DNA from: Methylocapsa sp. D3K7
GTDB taxonomy: Bacteria; Pseudomonadota; Alphaproteobacteria; Rhizobiales; Beijerinckiaceae
Length of the DNA stretch: 64,000 nt
Reading direction: 5' to 3'
Assembly (NCBI RefSeq): GCF_029855125.1
Contig: NZ_CP123229.1
Coordinates: 1,426,001-1,490,000 of the forward strand
Shown: one piece after another, positions 20,526-28,541 of the stretch
How the letters are laid out: each line of letters opens with the position of its first letter
How positions within the stretch are numbered: position 1 is the stretch's first letter
Translations under genes and position numbers: made by a program
The notes under the pieces: generated by a model
Databases searched by the model: none
What the model saw: the letters and a program-made list of their open reading frames with translations, nothing else
What the model was told of the DNA's origin: nothing

Positions 20526-22307
20526 TTAATCGACTCCGAGAATGGAAACCTTGGCGGTGGTGATTTCCGTCGGCCACAGGATTTCGGTCAGGCCGGTGGC
20601 GACCGCGACCCGTTGCGATTGGCCCGCCATATAGGTGATAACGCCGCCGCCGACGGCGCCGCCGATTTTCCGGCCCCATAATTTATGCCCGTCCTTCGTG
20701 TCGAGTGCATAAAAATTGCCACCCATGTCGCCGAAAAAAACGATCCCCCCAGCAGTTGGCGTCATGCCGCTTTGGACCGGATAATTGGTCTTTGCCCGCC
20801 AGCGCCATTGGCCGCTATCGGCGTCGATCGCATAGACCCAGCCAGCCCATTGCCCGAACGGATCCTGCTTGCCCCAAACATTGAAAGGATTGATCGACGC
20901 CTCGCCAGCCCACGGTTGTCCCAGCTTGGCCGCTTTTAGTTGTTCCTGTTTTTGCAAGGTCACCGTCGTGCACCATTCCACCTCGCCAATCATGACGAGA
21001 TTGTTCGATGGATCGTACCCCGGTCCGTTCCATTCGGCGCCACCAATCGAGCCGGGGCAGAAATGGACCGGCTGGCCAGCTGCAAATTCGGCGTCGGCAT
21101 TCTCGACCTTCGTTACGGGCTCTCGATAGAGCAATGCCTGAGTTGCAAGGTCGAAACCATAAAGATGGCCGTCCTTCGGAGCGAGAACCATGACGCTTTT
21201 GCCTGCCGCCGTCTTAATGAGCACCGGTGCGCCGGACACATCCCAGTCGTGCCAATCTTTCGGAACGATCTTGTAATGCGTTTGATAATTTCCAGTTTTG
21301 GCGTCGAGGACGATAACCGAACCGGTATAGAGATTGCTGCCTTCCCGCATGCCAGTCGCAAAGTCAGGGGCGGGATTGCCGCCCGGGACATATAGCAGAC
21401 CGTTTTCGGGGTCGAGCGTATAGGATGTCCAGGTCGCGCCCCCCGTTATCGGTGAGTCGGGCGTCGTCAGCCAGGTGGAATCGTCAAGCGAAGATTTGCC
21501 TTGCGGCCCACGTTCAACGTCGCCAGGGGTTTTCGGGACAAGATAAAACTCCCAGACGATCTGTCCGGTCTTGGCGTCAAGCGCATACATGCGGCCCTTG
21601 ACGCCCTTGAGGTCTCCGCCGGCGTTGCCGATGAAGACAAGACCATTCCATGCAATCGGCGCGGCAGGCGCGCTTTCGCCCTTCTTAGGGTCGGCGATGG
21701 CCGTCTCCCAAAGCCGTTTGCCGGTTTTGAAATCATAGGCGAGAACACGCCCATCCTGCGTGCCGCGGAAGAGCGCGCCATCGAGATAGGCGGCGCCGCG
21801 AGACACACCCTGTGGCGTCGCCGCCTGATAGTCTTCGTGAGTGCGCCAGTTTTGGCTGCAATCATTGGGATCGATCGAAAAGATATCATATTCGGTTGTG
21901 AAAATCAGAGCGCCGCCGACCTTCAGCAAGCCGCTCGTAAATCCCGTATATTGCCCCGTGTCATAGGTGCAGAGAATCTTCAGATTTCCGGCATTGGCAG
22001 CGGTGATCTGGTTCAGCGGCGAAAAACGATTTGACGTCAGCGTTTTGTTGTAGCTCGGCCAATCGTCCCGTCCCGGATCGGCGTCATTGGCCGACGCAGG
22101 CGCGTTTTGGGACGTGGGCAATGGTTGCTTGAAGCCCGCCGCGACCTCGGTGGAGATGGTTCCGGCCGGCGCGCCCATATAGCGGATATAATTTACCCCC
22201 ATTGAGACAATCTGAACAGATTCGTTCCAGTATGCATAAATGGCCGCCGCTGCGATGGCGGCCACAATGAGCACACCGCCCGCGATGAATTTCATTGACC
22301 TGCCCAT
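20526..22307 (-). CDS. PQQ-dependent (quinoprotein) dehydrogenase, membrane-anchored
   Basis: A 593-residue beta-propeller dehydrogenase. It has an N-terminal hydrophobic anchor or uncleaved signal (FIAGGVLIVAAIAAAAIYAYW), then repeated tryptophan-docking blades (for example GRVLAYDFKTGKRLWE, GRMYALDAKTGQIVWEF, GWVYAIDADSGQWRW). The segment DWHDWDVSG carries the Asp pair typical of calcium-type PQQ alcohol dehydrogenases. FCPGSIGGAEWNGPGYDPS is the conserved block before the C-terminal blades. The vicinal Cys-Cys disulfide of methanol dehydrogenase is not seen, so it is not MxaF. The ATG at 22307 follows AGGAG. Substrate unknown; likely an alcohol or aldehyde, with electrons passed to the respiratory chain. 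Confidence 0.85.
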   Translation of the reverse strand: MGRSMKFIAGGVLIVAAIAAAAIYAYWNESVQIVSMGVNYIRYMGAPAGTISTEVAAGFKQPLPTSQNAPASANDADPGRDDWPSYNKTLTSNRFSPLNQITAANAGNLKILCTYDTGQYTGFTSGLLKVGGALIFTTEYDIFSIDPNDCSQNWRTHEDYQAATPQGVSRGAAYLDGALFRGTQDGRVLAYDFKTGKRLWETAIADPKKGESAPAAPIAWNGLVFIGNAGGDLKGVKGRMYALDAKTGQIVWEFYLVPKTPGDVERGPQGKSSLDDSTWLTTPDSPITGGATWTSYTLDPENGLLYVPGGNPAPDFATGMREGSNLYTGSVIVLDAKTGNYQTHYKIVPKDWHDWDVSGAPVLIKTAAGKSVMVLAPKDGHLYGFDLATQALLYREPVTKVENADAEFAAGQPVHFCPGSIGGAEWNGPGYDPSNNLVMIGEVEWCTTVTLQKQEQLKAAKLGQPWAGEASINPFNVWGKQDPFGQWAGWVYAIDADSGQWRWRAKTNYPVQSGMTPTAGGIVFFGDMGGNFYALDTKDGHKLWGRKIGGAVGGGVITYMAGQSQRVAVATGLTEILWPTEITTAKVSILGVD

Positions 22308-22551
22308 GCCGGCTCCTTCGAAATCAAATCATTTATGTCGCGGCGCAAAACTATCGTTTAGGAATGACCCATCGTTGACCGTTCCCGAAATTTCTTAAGA
22401 TCCGCAATTGGCGCAACGCAGGCCAACCACCTTATCTGCAATGCAAGGACCAAGCAGTGCAATGCGCATGCTCCGGCTGGCGCTGGATTTCAAACTCCCA
22501 GAATTGGGCATGGCTTTATTGCAAGACTCAGCCAAGTTTTAGGATCAAGCC

Positions 22552-22818
22552 CTAATCAAACTCCACCACGAGCCCGAGGGTGTCGAATTCTTCCTCGATC
22601 GCTTGCACGATCTTTTGCAGCTCCTCGACCTCGATTTCGATTTCGTCGTGCGGCGCGTCCCAATTCAAAATCGAGTCCAAATCGACAATGAAATCCGGCG
22701 GGTCTTCGGTATTGGCCGGGCTCGCCAGGGGCAGGATCGTCACAGTCCTCGGTCCCCAGTGAACACGGATGGACCCTTCCGTCAGGGTGATCCGAGGCTC
22801 CACGCTTTTTTTGGTCAT
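22552..22818 (-). CDS. Small acidic protein, Imm74-like
   Basis: An 88-residue acidic protein with IRVHWGPRTVTI, DFIVDLDSILNWDAPHDE and a helical acidic C-terminus. The layout resembles the Imm74 immunity-protein family, but no toxin partner is nearby, so the role is open. The start is three bases after the mutY stop on the same strand, so the two are probably cotranscribed. A remnant of a paralogue lies at 20468-20512. Confidence 0.6.
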   Translation of the reverse strand: MTKKSVEPRITLTEGSIRVHWGPRTVTILPLASPANTEDPPDFIVDLDSILNWDAPHDEIEIEVEELQKIVQAIEEEFDTLGLVVEFD

Positions 22819-22821
22819 CGG

Positions 22822-23907
22822 TCAATCCGCCCAGGCGGTGGCGGCGCTTTTGCGCGCGGCCTCGAGAACTTTACGCATTACGCCCGAAAATGCCTCTTTG
22901 TCGAGATCGCCTGCAGCCACAAACCGGCAGCCATTGGGTGCGCGCTGTCCGTTTGGGACTTCGGCGACATAAATCTCGAGCTGCAAGGCGAAATGGGTGA
23001 AGGCGTGAGCGACCACGTGATCGAGCTTCCGGTGTGGCGCTCTTACCGGTGACTGTTTGACCGCCAAGTCCGCATCGAAATCCTCTTCCCAGCCTGTTCC
23101 GGGCAATTCCACCATGCCGCCGAGCAGCCCCTTGGCAGGCCGCGTCCGGACCAGAACCGCGCCATCCTGGCGTCGCACAAAAAACGCGGCGCCCCGTCTC
23201 AGAGGACGCTGCGGACGCGGCGCCTTGTGTGGAAGGCTTCCGGCGATGCCTGATGCATAGCCAAGGCATAAGGCGCGCAACGGGCAAATATGGCATGATG
23301 GGGATCGCGGCGTACAGACCGTCGCGCCAAGGTCCATCATCGCTTGCGCGAAGTCGCCGGGCCGCGCCGCCGGCACCAGGCCAATCATTTTTGCCTTGAT
23401 CGCGGGCAACGCTGCTGGAAGCGGCGCGTCGATCGCAAAAAGCCGCGCGGCAACCCGCGTGACATTGCCATCAATGGCGGCCGCACGCTGGCCGAAAGCG
23501 ATCGCGGCGATCGCCGCCGCTGTATAAGGGCCAATTCCAGGCAGTTCGCGCAAGGACGCTTCGGTGGCCGGAAACGCGCCCTTGTACCGCTCCGCGATGA
23601 TTTTTGCGCAGGTGTGGAGATTGCGCGCGCGCGAGTAATAGCCAAGCCCAGCCCAGGCACGCATCACCTCTTCGCTTCTGGCGTCCGCCAAAAGCCCGAC
23701 ATTTGGCCAAAGGGATAGAAACGCCGCGAAATAAGGTTTGACGGCCGCCACGGTCGTTTGCTGCAGCATGATCTCGGACAGCCACACTTTGTAGGGATCG
23801 GCGGCCTCGCCGGGCGGGACGCGCCACGGCAGCTCGCGCCGGTGGCGGTCATACCACGCAAGCACGGCGGCGGCGGCATCTGCGTCAAGGCTCACGGGGA
23901 GGGTCAT
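22822..23907 (-). CDS. mutY: Adenine DNA glycosylase MutY
   Basis: Removes adenine mispaired with 8-oxoguanine. With the ATG at 23907 the protein has 361 residues: catalytic Glu45 in SEIMLQQT, helix-hairpin-helix LPGIGPYTAAAI at about 122-133, catalytic Asp146 in IDGNV, and the 4Fe-4S ligands Cys198, 205, 208 and 214 (C-x6-C-x2-C-x5-C). A NUDIX-like C-terminal domain that recognises 8-oxoG follows (GLLGGMVELPGTGW). The open frame extends 38 codons further upstream, but that part does not look coding. Confidence 0.95.
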   Translation of the reverse strand: MTLPVSLDADAAAAVLAWYDRHRRELPWRVPPGEAADPYKVWLSEIMLQQTTVAAVKPYFAAFLSLWPNVGLLADARSEEVMRAWAGLGYYSRARNLHTCAKIIAERYKGAFPATEASLRELPGIGPYTAAAIAAIAFGQRAAAIDGNVTRVAARLFAIDAPLPAALPAIKAKMIGLVPAARPGDFAQAMMDLGATVCTPRSPSCHICPLRALCLGYASGIAGSLPHKAPRPQRPLRRGAAFFVRRQDGAVLVRTRPAKGLLGGMVELPGTGWEEDFDADLAVKQSPVRAPHRKLDHVVAHAFTHFALQLEIYVAEVPNGQRAPNGCRFVAAGDLDKEAFSGVMRKVLEAARKSAATAWAD

Positions 23908-23974
23908 ACATGCGCCTCGTTTAGCCGTTTTCCTAACCCACCTATGAACAAAAGGTAAATCCGAGGGAAATGTG

Positions 23975-24442
23975 ATGAGTGCGCCGGTCAAGCCGATCCC
24001 CGAAGGCCATGAAGGGGCCATCCCCTATCTCAGCGTCAGCCACGGCAGCGAAGCCATCGCATTTTACAAAGAGGCGTTCGGCGCCAAGGAGGTGCTTTGC
24101 ATCGCGCATGAGGGAAAGGTCGGACACGCCGAGCTTGAAATCGGCGCCGCCCGCATCATGCTCTGCGACGAATTTCCCGACCATGACGCCTTGAGCCCGC
24201 AAACGATTGGCGGGACGCCCGTGATGATCCACCTTTATGTCACCGACGTCGATACGTTCACGGCCCGCGCGGTCGACGCGGGCTTGCGGGTTCTCCGGCC
24301 GGTGGAAGACCAGTTCTATGGCGATCGCGGCGGCAAGTTCGAGGATCCCTTTGGGCATCGCTGGTGGATCGCCACCCGCAAGGAAGATATTCCCCTCGAG
24401 GACCTGAAGCGGCGCGCGGAGGCCTTATTTGGCGCGGCCTGA
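23975..24442 (+). CDS. VOC-superfamily (glyoxalase/PhnB-like) protein
   Basis: A 155-residue protein of the vicinal-oxygen-chelate fold. It shows paired beta-alpha-beta-beta-beta modules: PYLSVSHGSEAIAFYKEAFGA and the second module with YGDRGGKFEDPFGHRWWIATR. The closest type is the PhnB/DUF1428-like group of unknown substrate. Conserved His and Glu residues could bind a metal. The ATG at 23975 follows GAGGGA; a GTG one codon upstream is less likely. It is divergent from mutY. Confidence 0.85.
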   Translation: MSAPVKPIPEGHEGAIPYLSVSHGSEAIAFYKEAFGAKEVLCIAHEGKVGHAELEIGAARIMLCDEFPDHDALSPQTIGGTPVMIHLYVTDVDTFTARAVDAGLRVLRPVEDQFYGDRGGKFEDPFGHRWWIATRKEDIPLEDLKRRAEALFGAA

Positions 24443-24483
24443 AGCCTGTTGCTGCCGCGGGCTAAGATAAGTATTCTCGGCTA

Positions 24484-24990
24484 ATGCGGAAAAATCGCCC
24501 CGGCAAAAACTCTTGGTCCCAGCCACTTGCAGAGTTCGTGCATACCGCGATCGGCCCGGTCGCCGCACGTCAAGGTTTCGGCCAGAGTGATCTGTTCTTG
24601 TTCTGGGAGGCCATCGCCGGCGAGCGGCTCGCCGCGATCTCGCAACCGGTCAAATTGCAATGGCCATCCCGGCGGCAGGAACACGCAGCAGACAACGGCA
24701 CCGCGCCGGCCACTCTCATCATTCGCGTCGAGAGCGGCTTCGCGCTTGAGATGCAACATCTCGCTCCCGTGATCATCGAGCGGGTGAATGCTCATTTCGG
24801 CTGGCGCTGCGTCGCGCGGATTGCGTTGAAACAAGGTCCCCTCGAGGCACGCCCCCCTGCCCGACGGGCGGCCCGCGTGCCAGATAAGGGTGCCGAGATG
24901 GCGGCGGAAGCGCTCGCCGGCGGGATCACGGAGGCGCCGTTGCGGGAGGCCTTGACGCGGCTCGGCGCCCGCGTTCTCGCGGGCCCGTAA
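24484..24990 (+). CDS. DciA-like protein (DUF721)
   Basis: A 168-residue basic protein with the DUF721 core: FGQSDLFLFWEAIAGERLAAIS, VRVESGFALEMQHLAPVIIERVN and GWRCVARIALKQGP in blocks. DUF721 includes DciA, which loads the replicative helicase DnaB in bacteria lacking DnaC. In alphaproteobacteria a DUF721 gene is commonly next to mutY, as here. A parS site lies 20 bases beyond the stop. DciA function is inferred from the family. Confidence 0.8.
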   Translation: MRKNRPGKNSWSQPLAEFVHTAIGPVAARQGFGQSDLFLFWEAIAGERLAAISQPVKLQWPSRRQEHAADNGTAPATLIIRVESGFALEMQHLAPVIIERVNAHFGWRCVARIALKQGPLEARPPARRAARVPDKGAEMAAEALAGGITEAPLREALTRLGARVLAGP

Positions 24991-25008
24991 CTCCACAGTT
25001 TGGCGGTG

Positions 25009-25052
25009 CAATCGTACCAAAATGTTTCACGTGAAACATTTTGGTACGATTG
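25009..25052. other. parS centromere site in a 44-bp perfect palindrome
   Basis: The 16-bp core TGTTTCACGTGAAACA at 25023-25038 is the canonical ParB-binding parS sequence. The symmetry continues outwards for 14 bases on each side without mismatch, giving a 44-bp perfect palindrome. It lies between dciA and the DUF167 gene. ParB loads here to form the partition complex, normally near the replication origin. Confidence 0.93.
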
Positions 25053-25136
25053 GACAGGCAAAACCGGCCAAAGCTCCGGACATGGGCGGCCTTCAATTCA
25101 GGACAATCACGCGGAAATTTTGTCTATTGGGCAGTT

Positions 25137-25484
25137 TTAAAAATGCCCGCCGCCAGAAGACAAGCGGGTCAGACCCGCCGCCAAGGTTCCGGCCTCCCCT
25201 TGCAGATGCAGCACCTTCAACCGGCCACTCGCGCCGGAGTCGAGCCGCACCGCGCTGGGGGACATGTGAAGTGCCTTGGCGAGAAGCCGGATTAGCGCCG
25301 CATTGGCCTCGCCGTCCTGCGGAACCGCCCGTACCTTTACCTTCAACACCGGCCGGCCATCGGAAAGGTGTTCGACGCCGCCAATTTGGTCGAGAGCGCT
25401 TTTGGGGGTCAGGCGAACAGTCAAGAGGAGGCCGTCGCCCCGCAGGGTCCATGGAACCTCGTTTGAGACGAGGTTAGAAGACAT
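25137..25484 (-). CDS. DUF167 (YggU-family) protein
   Basis: A 115-residue protein of the YggU/DUF167 family. The motifs LTPKSALDQIGG, VKVRAVPQDGEANAALIRLLAKAL and VRLDSGASGRLKVLHL are characteristic. Function is unknown. It is translationally linked to the upstream yggT gene (11-base overlap), the standard YggT-YggU pairing in proteobacteria. Confidence 0.9.
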   Translation of the reverse strand: MSSNLVSNEVPWTLRGDGLLLTVRLTPKSALDQIGGVEHLSDGRPVLKVKVRAVPQDGEANAALIRLLAKALHMSPSAVRLDSGASGRLKVLHLQGEAGTLAAGLTRLSSGGGHF

Positions 25485-25764
25485 TGGGATAAATATATTC
25501 CTCGATGACGCGCTGGAGGAAGAAGATCAGCAGCAGCAAAATAACCGGCGAAATATCGATGCCGCCAAAACTCGGTATTGTGTTCCGGATCGGCCGGAGC
25601 AATGGTTCCGTCAATGCGGTCACGAGATTCCAAATCGAGCGCACGACGTCATTGTAGCGGTTGACGACATTGAACGCGACAAGCCACGAGAGGATCGCCG
25701 AGGCAATAATCACGTAAACATAAAGCTGTAGAACGACTAAAAGCACGTCGAGAACTGCACGCAT
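25474..25764 (-). CDS. YggT-family integral membrane protein
   Basis: A 96-residue inner-membrane protein with two hydrophobic segments (VLLVVLQLYVYVIIASAIL and PVILLLLIFFLQRVI) around the YggT block FNVVNRYNDVV...ALTEPLLRPIRNTIP. The ATG at 25764 (MRAVLDVLL) is chosen over an in-frame start 23 codons upstream. Proposed roles include osmotic tolerance and membrane organisation near the divisome; nothing specific can be read here. Confidence 0.9.
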   Translation of the reverse strand: MRAVLDVLLVVLQLYVYVIIASAILSWLVAFNVVNRYNDVVRSIWNLVTALTEPLLRPIRNTIPSFGGIDISPVILLLLIFFLQRVIEEYIYPNVF

Positions 25765-25977
25765 TGGAACTCCGAACCGTTGCCAAGAACACGCTCGTTT
25801 ACGCGGCCTGGACCAGGCTGGCAAGTCCGGCAAAGAACTTCCAAAACGCGAGCGGCGGCCGGCGATTGAGTCTGGTCAACATCGTGCTCACGATGAAATT
25901 GGACCGGCTTGTGCCAGAGCCCCCCTAGGCCGAGCCCACTTGCATGCGCTTTTCCAGTCGCGTAAACAGCGGCTCGG

Positions 25978-26053
25978 GGGGCTGTAGCTCAGATGGGAGA
26001 GCGCTGCAATCGCACTGCAGAGGTCAGGGGTTCGATTCCCCTCAGCTCCACCA
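25978..26053 (+). tRNA. tRNA-Ala (anticodon CGC)
   Basis: A 76-base cloverleaf. The acceptor stem is GGGGCTG paired with CAGCTCC (one G-U), with a D-arm TAGCTCAGA..., an anticodon stem CTGCA/TGCAG around the loop ATCGCAC (anticodon CGC), a T-arm with GGTTCGATTCC, and an encoded CCA end. It reads alanine GCG codons. The sequence beyond it carries IS elements and few genes, so this could be an integration hot spot, though I see no integrase and no repeated 3' end. Confidence 0.97.
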
Positions 26054-26471
26054 CGCACCGTATAGACTCCGTATAGTTTAGCGGATTTTCGAATAGTCGC
26101 GGATGTACCGAAGGTTACAAGTAAGACTTTGAATGTCTTTCGGTCTCCCAAAGGATTTTCCAACTCACACACGACAAATTATACGTTATGGTCTCCGTCA
26201 TGACTTGCGCTTTCTTCAAGTCCAAGCGTTGCGGGGGTGCGCAATGTTCTAAACTTGCGTCAACAAAAAGGCCGACGCATTGAGGTGACCGATCTGCACG
26301 ATTCGTCGTCGCAATTCGAGAATGTTGTGCGGGAAAGTATCCGCCTCAATTTGCTGTTCCAGGCAGCAGCATATGATAATTCAACTTTTGAATCCTTACT
26401 GACGCCTATTATATAAGGGCGGTCAATCAGTTATGAACGGATCGGTAGGCATTGAGAACTTCCCGGCATAA
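26054..26471. other. Intergenic stretch between tRNA-Ala and a defective IS5 element
   Basis: No convincing gene, RNA or terminator seen. AT-richer than the core regions. No integrase fragment and no repeat of the tRNA 3' end were spotted. Confidence 0.5.
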
Positions 26472-27103
26472 GAGCCTGACTCAAAAGACAACTATCGGGC
26501 GAGTCGTCTGATGGCGATCTGGATCGAGGCGAGAGCGACGAAGGCTTGAAGCGTTGCGGCGAGATTTTCCCAATCCTTGACGAGGCGGCGGTTGCGCCCG
26601 AACCATGAGAGGGTTCTTTCGACAACCCAGCGGCGCGGCAGCAAGACGAAGCCCTTCATGTCGTCGCTACGCTTGACGATCTCAATGCGCAACGATGGAA
26701 CCTTGGCGACGGCCGCATTGACCTGATGGACGTTGTAGCTGCTGTCCGCCCAAACGAGCTCGAGCCAGGGAAAGCTGTTGCGGATTTTATCGAGCACGAA
26801 CGCGGAGGAAATCCTTCGCGGGGAAGATAACGCCACGGACAGCCCGTGCGCAGCAGATAAAAGATGGCATTGATTGCTGCTCGCATATTGGTCGTGCGTG
26901 GACGCCCGCCGGATTTGGCCGCTGGAATCAACGGCTCCAAGCGCGCCCATTCGCCATCCGTCATGTCGCTCGGATAATGCCCCTCGACCCGCGCGTAAGT
27001 CTTTCGATGCTGCTCGGTCCACATTCCGAATCACCCTCCGACGCTTCGGAATCTCCGTAATCATGCAACCAGCGCGCGTGCAACAATCTTTTGGGTCAGG
27101 TTC
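26472..27103 (-). mobile_element. Defective IS5-family element with internal deletion
   Basis: Terminal inverted repeats (left GAGCCTGACTCAAAAGA, right its near-complement) are flanked by TAA on both sides (26469-26471 and 27104-27106). The transposase reads [20 protein letters not shown] to [11 protein letters not shown] in one frame (27024 down to about 26810). It then jumps to [19 protein letters not shown] and ends RRWVVERTLSWFGRNRRLVK in another. The middle part with the first catalytic Asp is missing, so the copy cannot make transposase. The ends remain intact and could be mobilised in trans. Confidence 0.85.
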
Positions 27104-27215
27104 TAAGCGTATATAGTAACGCAATCTGAACAGCTTTTCATAGAGCGCGGGTTGTTTATCTGATTTCGAACATGTGCTCGGACAAGGTTACCAAGCATTT
27201 GCGGAGTTCGCCCTA

Positions 27216-28060
27216 GGGTCAGGACTCATTGATTGATCCAGAAGATGACGATTGCGGCGATGCAGATTGCTGACATGAAAGTATGGGCGCATCGGTCGTA
27301 ACGCGTGTGGATGCGCCGCCAGTCCTTGAGCCTGCCGAACATGTTCTCGATCTTGTGGCGCTCGCGATAGAGCATGCGGTCGTGTTCGATCGGTATTTTT
27401 CGATTGGACTTGGAGGGGATGCAGGCGGCGATTTTGCGCTTTGCGAGAGCCTGGCGGAACCAGTCGGCGTCGTAGCCCTTGTCGGCGAGGAGTTCCCTCG
27501 CCCGGGGCAGCACCGGCAGCATCAGTGCCACTCCCTTGTAATCGCTCATCCGCCCCTCGCTGAGCAGCATGACGAGCGGGCGTCCCTTGCCGTCGCACAC
27601 CCGCGTGCAGCTTGGAGTTCAGGCCGCCCTTGGTGCGCCCGATACGTCGGGGAATAGACCCTTTTTCAAAAGGCTGGCGGCGGTGCGATGCGCTTTGAGA
27701 TGCGTGGCGTCGATCATGATCCGTCCCGGCTTGCCGCCCTTGCGCGCCAGCTCGGCGAAGATCTTGTTGAACCCGCCCAGGCGGCTCCAGCGGATAAACC
27801 GGTTGTAGACCGTCTTGTGCGGGCCATATTCCCTGGGCGCGTCGCGCCAGCGAAGTCCATTCCTGATCACGAACACGATGGCGCTGACGATCTGGCGATC
27901 GTCCACCCGCGCGATCCCGTGCGACAGCGGAAAATAACCCTCAATCCGGCGCATCTGCGCCTCGGAGAGCAAAAACAAATCAGCCATGGCGAAGCCTCCT
28001 CGCCCCGCCTATGAATCAGCCGACTCACCTCAACGCAAGAACTTTAATGGGTCCTGAGTC
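27216..28060 (-). mobile_element. IS5-family element inactivated by a single-base insertion
   Basis: Inverted repeats (GGGTCAGGACTCATT at the left, near-mirrored at 28045-28060) are flanked by TA on each side. The transposase starts at 27987 (MADLFLLSEAQMRRIEGYF) and runs to KKGLFP. The expected continuation RRIGRTKGGLNSKLHA is in the -1 frame, as normal for this group. The remainder (VCDGKGRPLVMLLSEG... to the end at 27226) is in a third position because of one extra G near 27600. This copy therefore cannot produce full transposase. Confidence 0.82.
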
Positions 28061-28541
28061 TAGGGAGAACAGAAAGTGCATGGCTGAGTATTCGAGCTGA
28101 AAGCGATATAATTTGCGCCGCAATCGGGTCCAGCAGCTGATAGTCAGTTCGGGCGGCACCTGAAAGCCCAGATAAACGTTCGAAAGTGTTGTGAACTGCT
28201 GCATGCACTGAGAGAAATCTTTGGGTGGATCGAACGTTCTTGAACCCTTGCATCTTGGTAGCTACCGGAAAGCAAACCTGCGGCACTTACGCTCAACACC
28301 AATTGCAGACGTTGGTGCCTGAGCAAAGCGGTCATTTGAAAAGCCATGAATCAAACGCTATTCGGCTAGCTGTTAGTCAGCAGGCGCTGCTCAAGCCCTA
28401 CGTCAAGGTTCGCACCAAGACGGAAGTAATAAATCATCATCGCAGGCACGGCGGCTAAGTAGGTGCTTCCCCTTCAATAGAATCCGCGAGGCTACCCATG
28501 GCAGGCTTTTCCGCATCGAGAAGCACCTAAGAGAACGATGC
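28061..28541. other. Intergenic stretch between IS5 and the GH130 gene
   Basis: No convincing coding frame seen on either strand. An 8-base inverted repeat (AGGTGCTT ... AAGCACCT, about 28,460-28,530) lies just beyond the GH130 stop, but the loop is too long for a clear terminator. Confidence 0.45.

Noticed and set aside
20526..22307. Methanol dehydrogenase large subunit (MxaF/XoxF)
   Set aside because: No vicinal Cys-Cys pair, a membrane anchor instead of a cleaved signal, and no mxa/xox partners nearby.
25022..25477. A plus-strand frame starting MFHVKHFGT
   Set aside because: Its start lies in the parS palindrome and the rest is antisense to the DUF167 gene.
25888..26172. A minus-strand 94-codon frame containing GAEGNRTPDLCSAIAALSHL
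   Set aside because: It runs across the tRNA-Ala gene in antisense; this is a well-known spurious translation of tRNA sequence.
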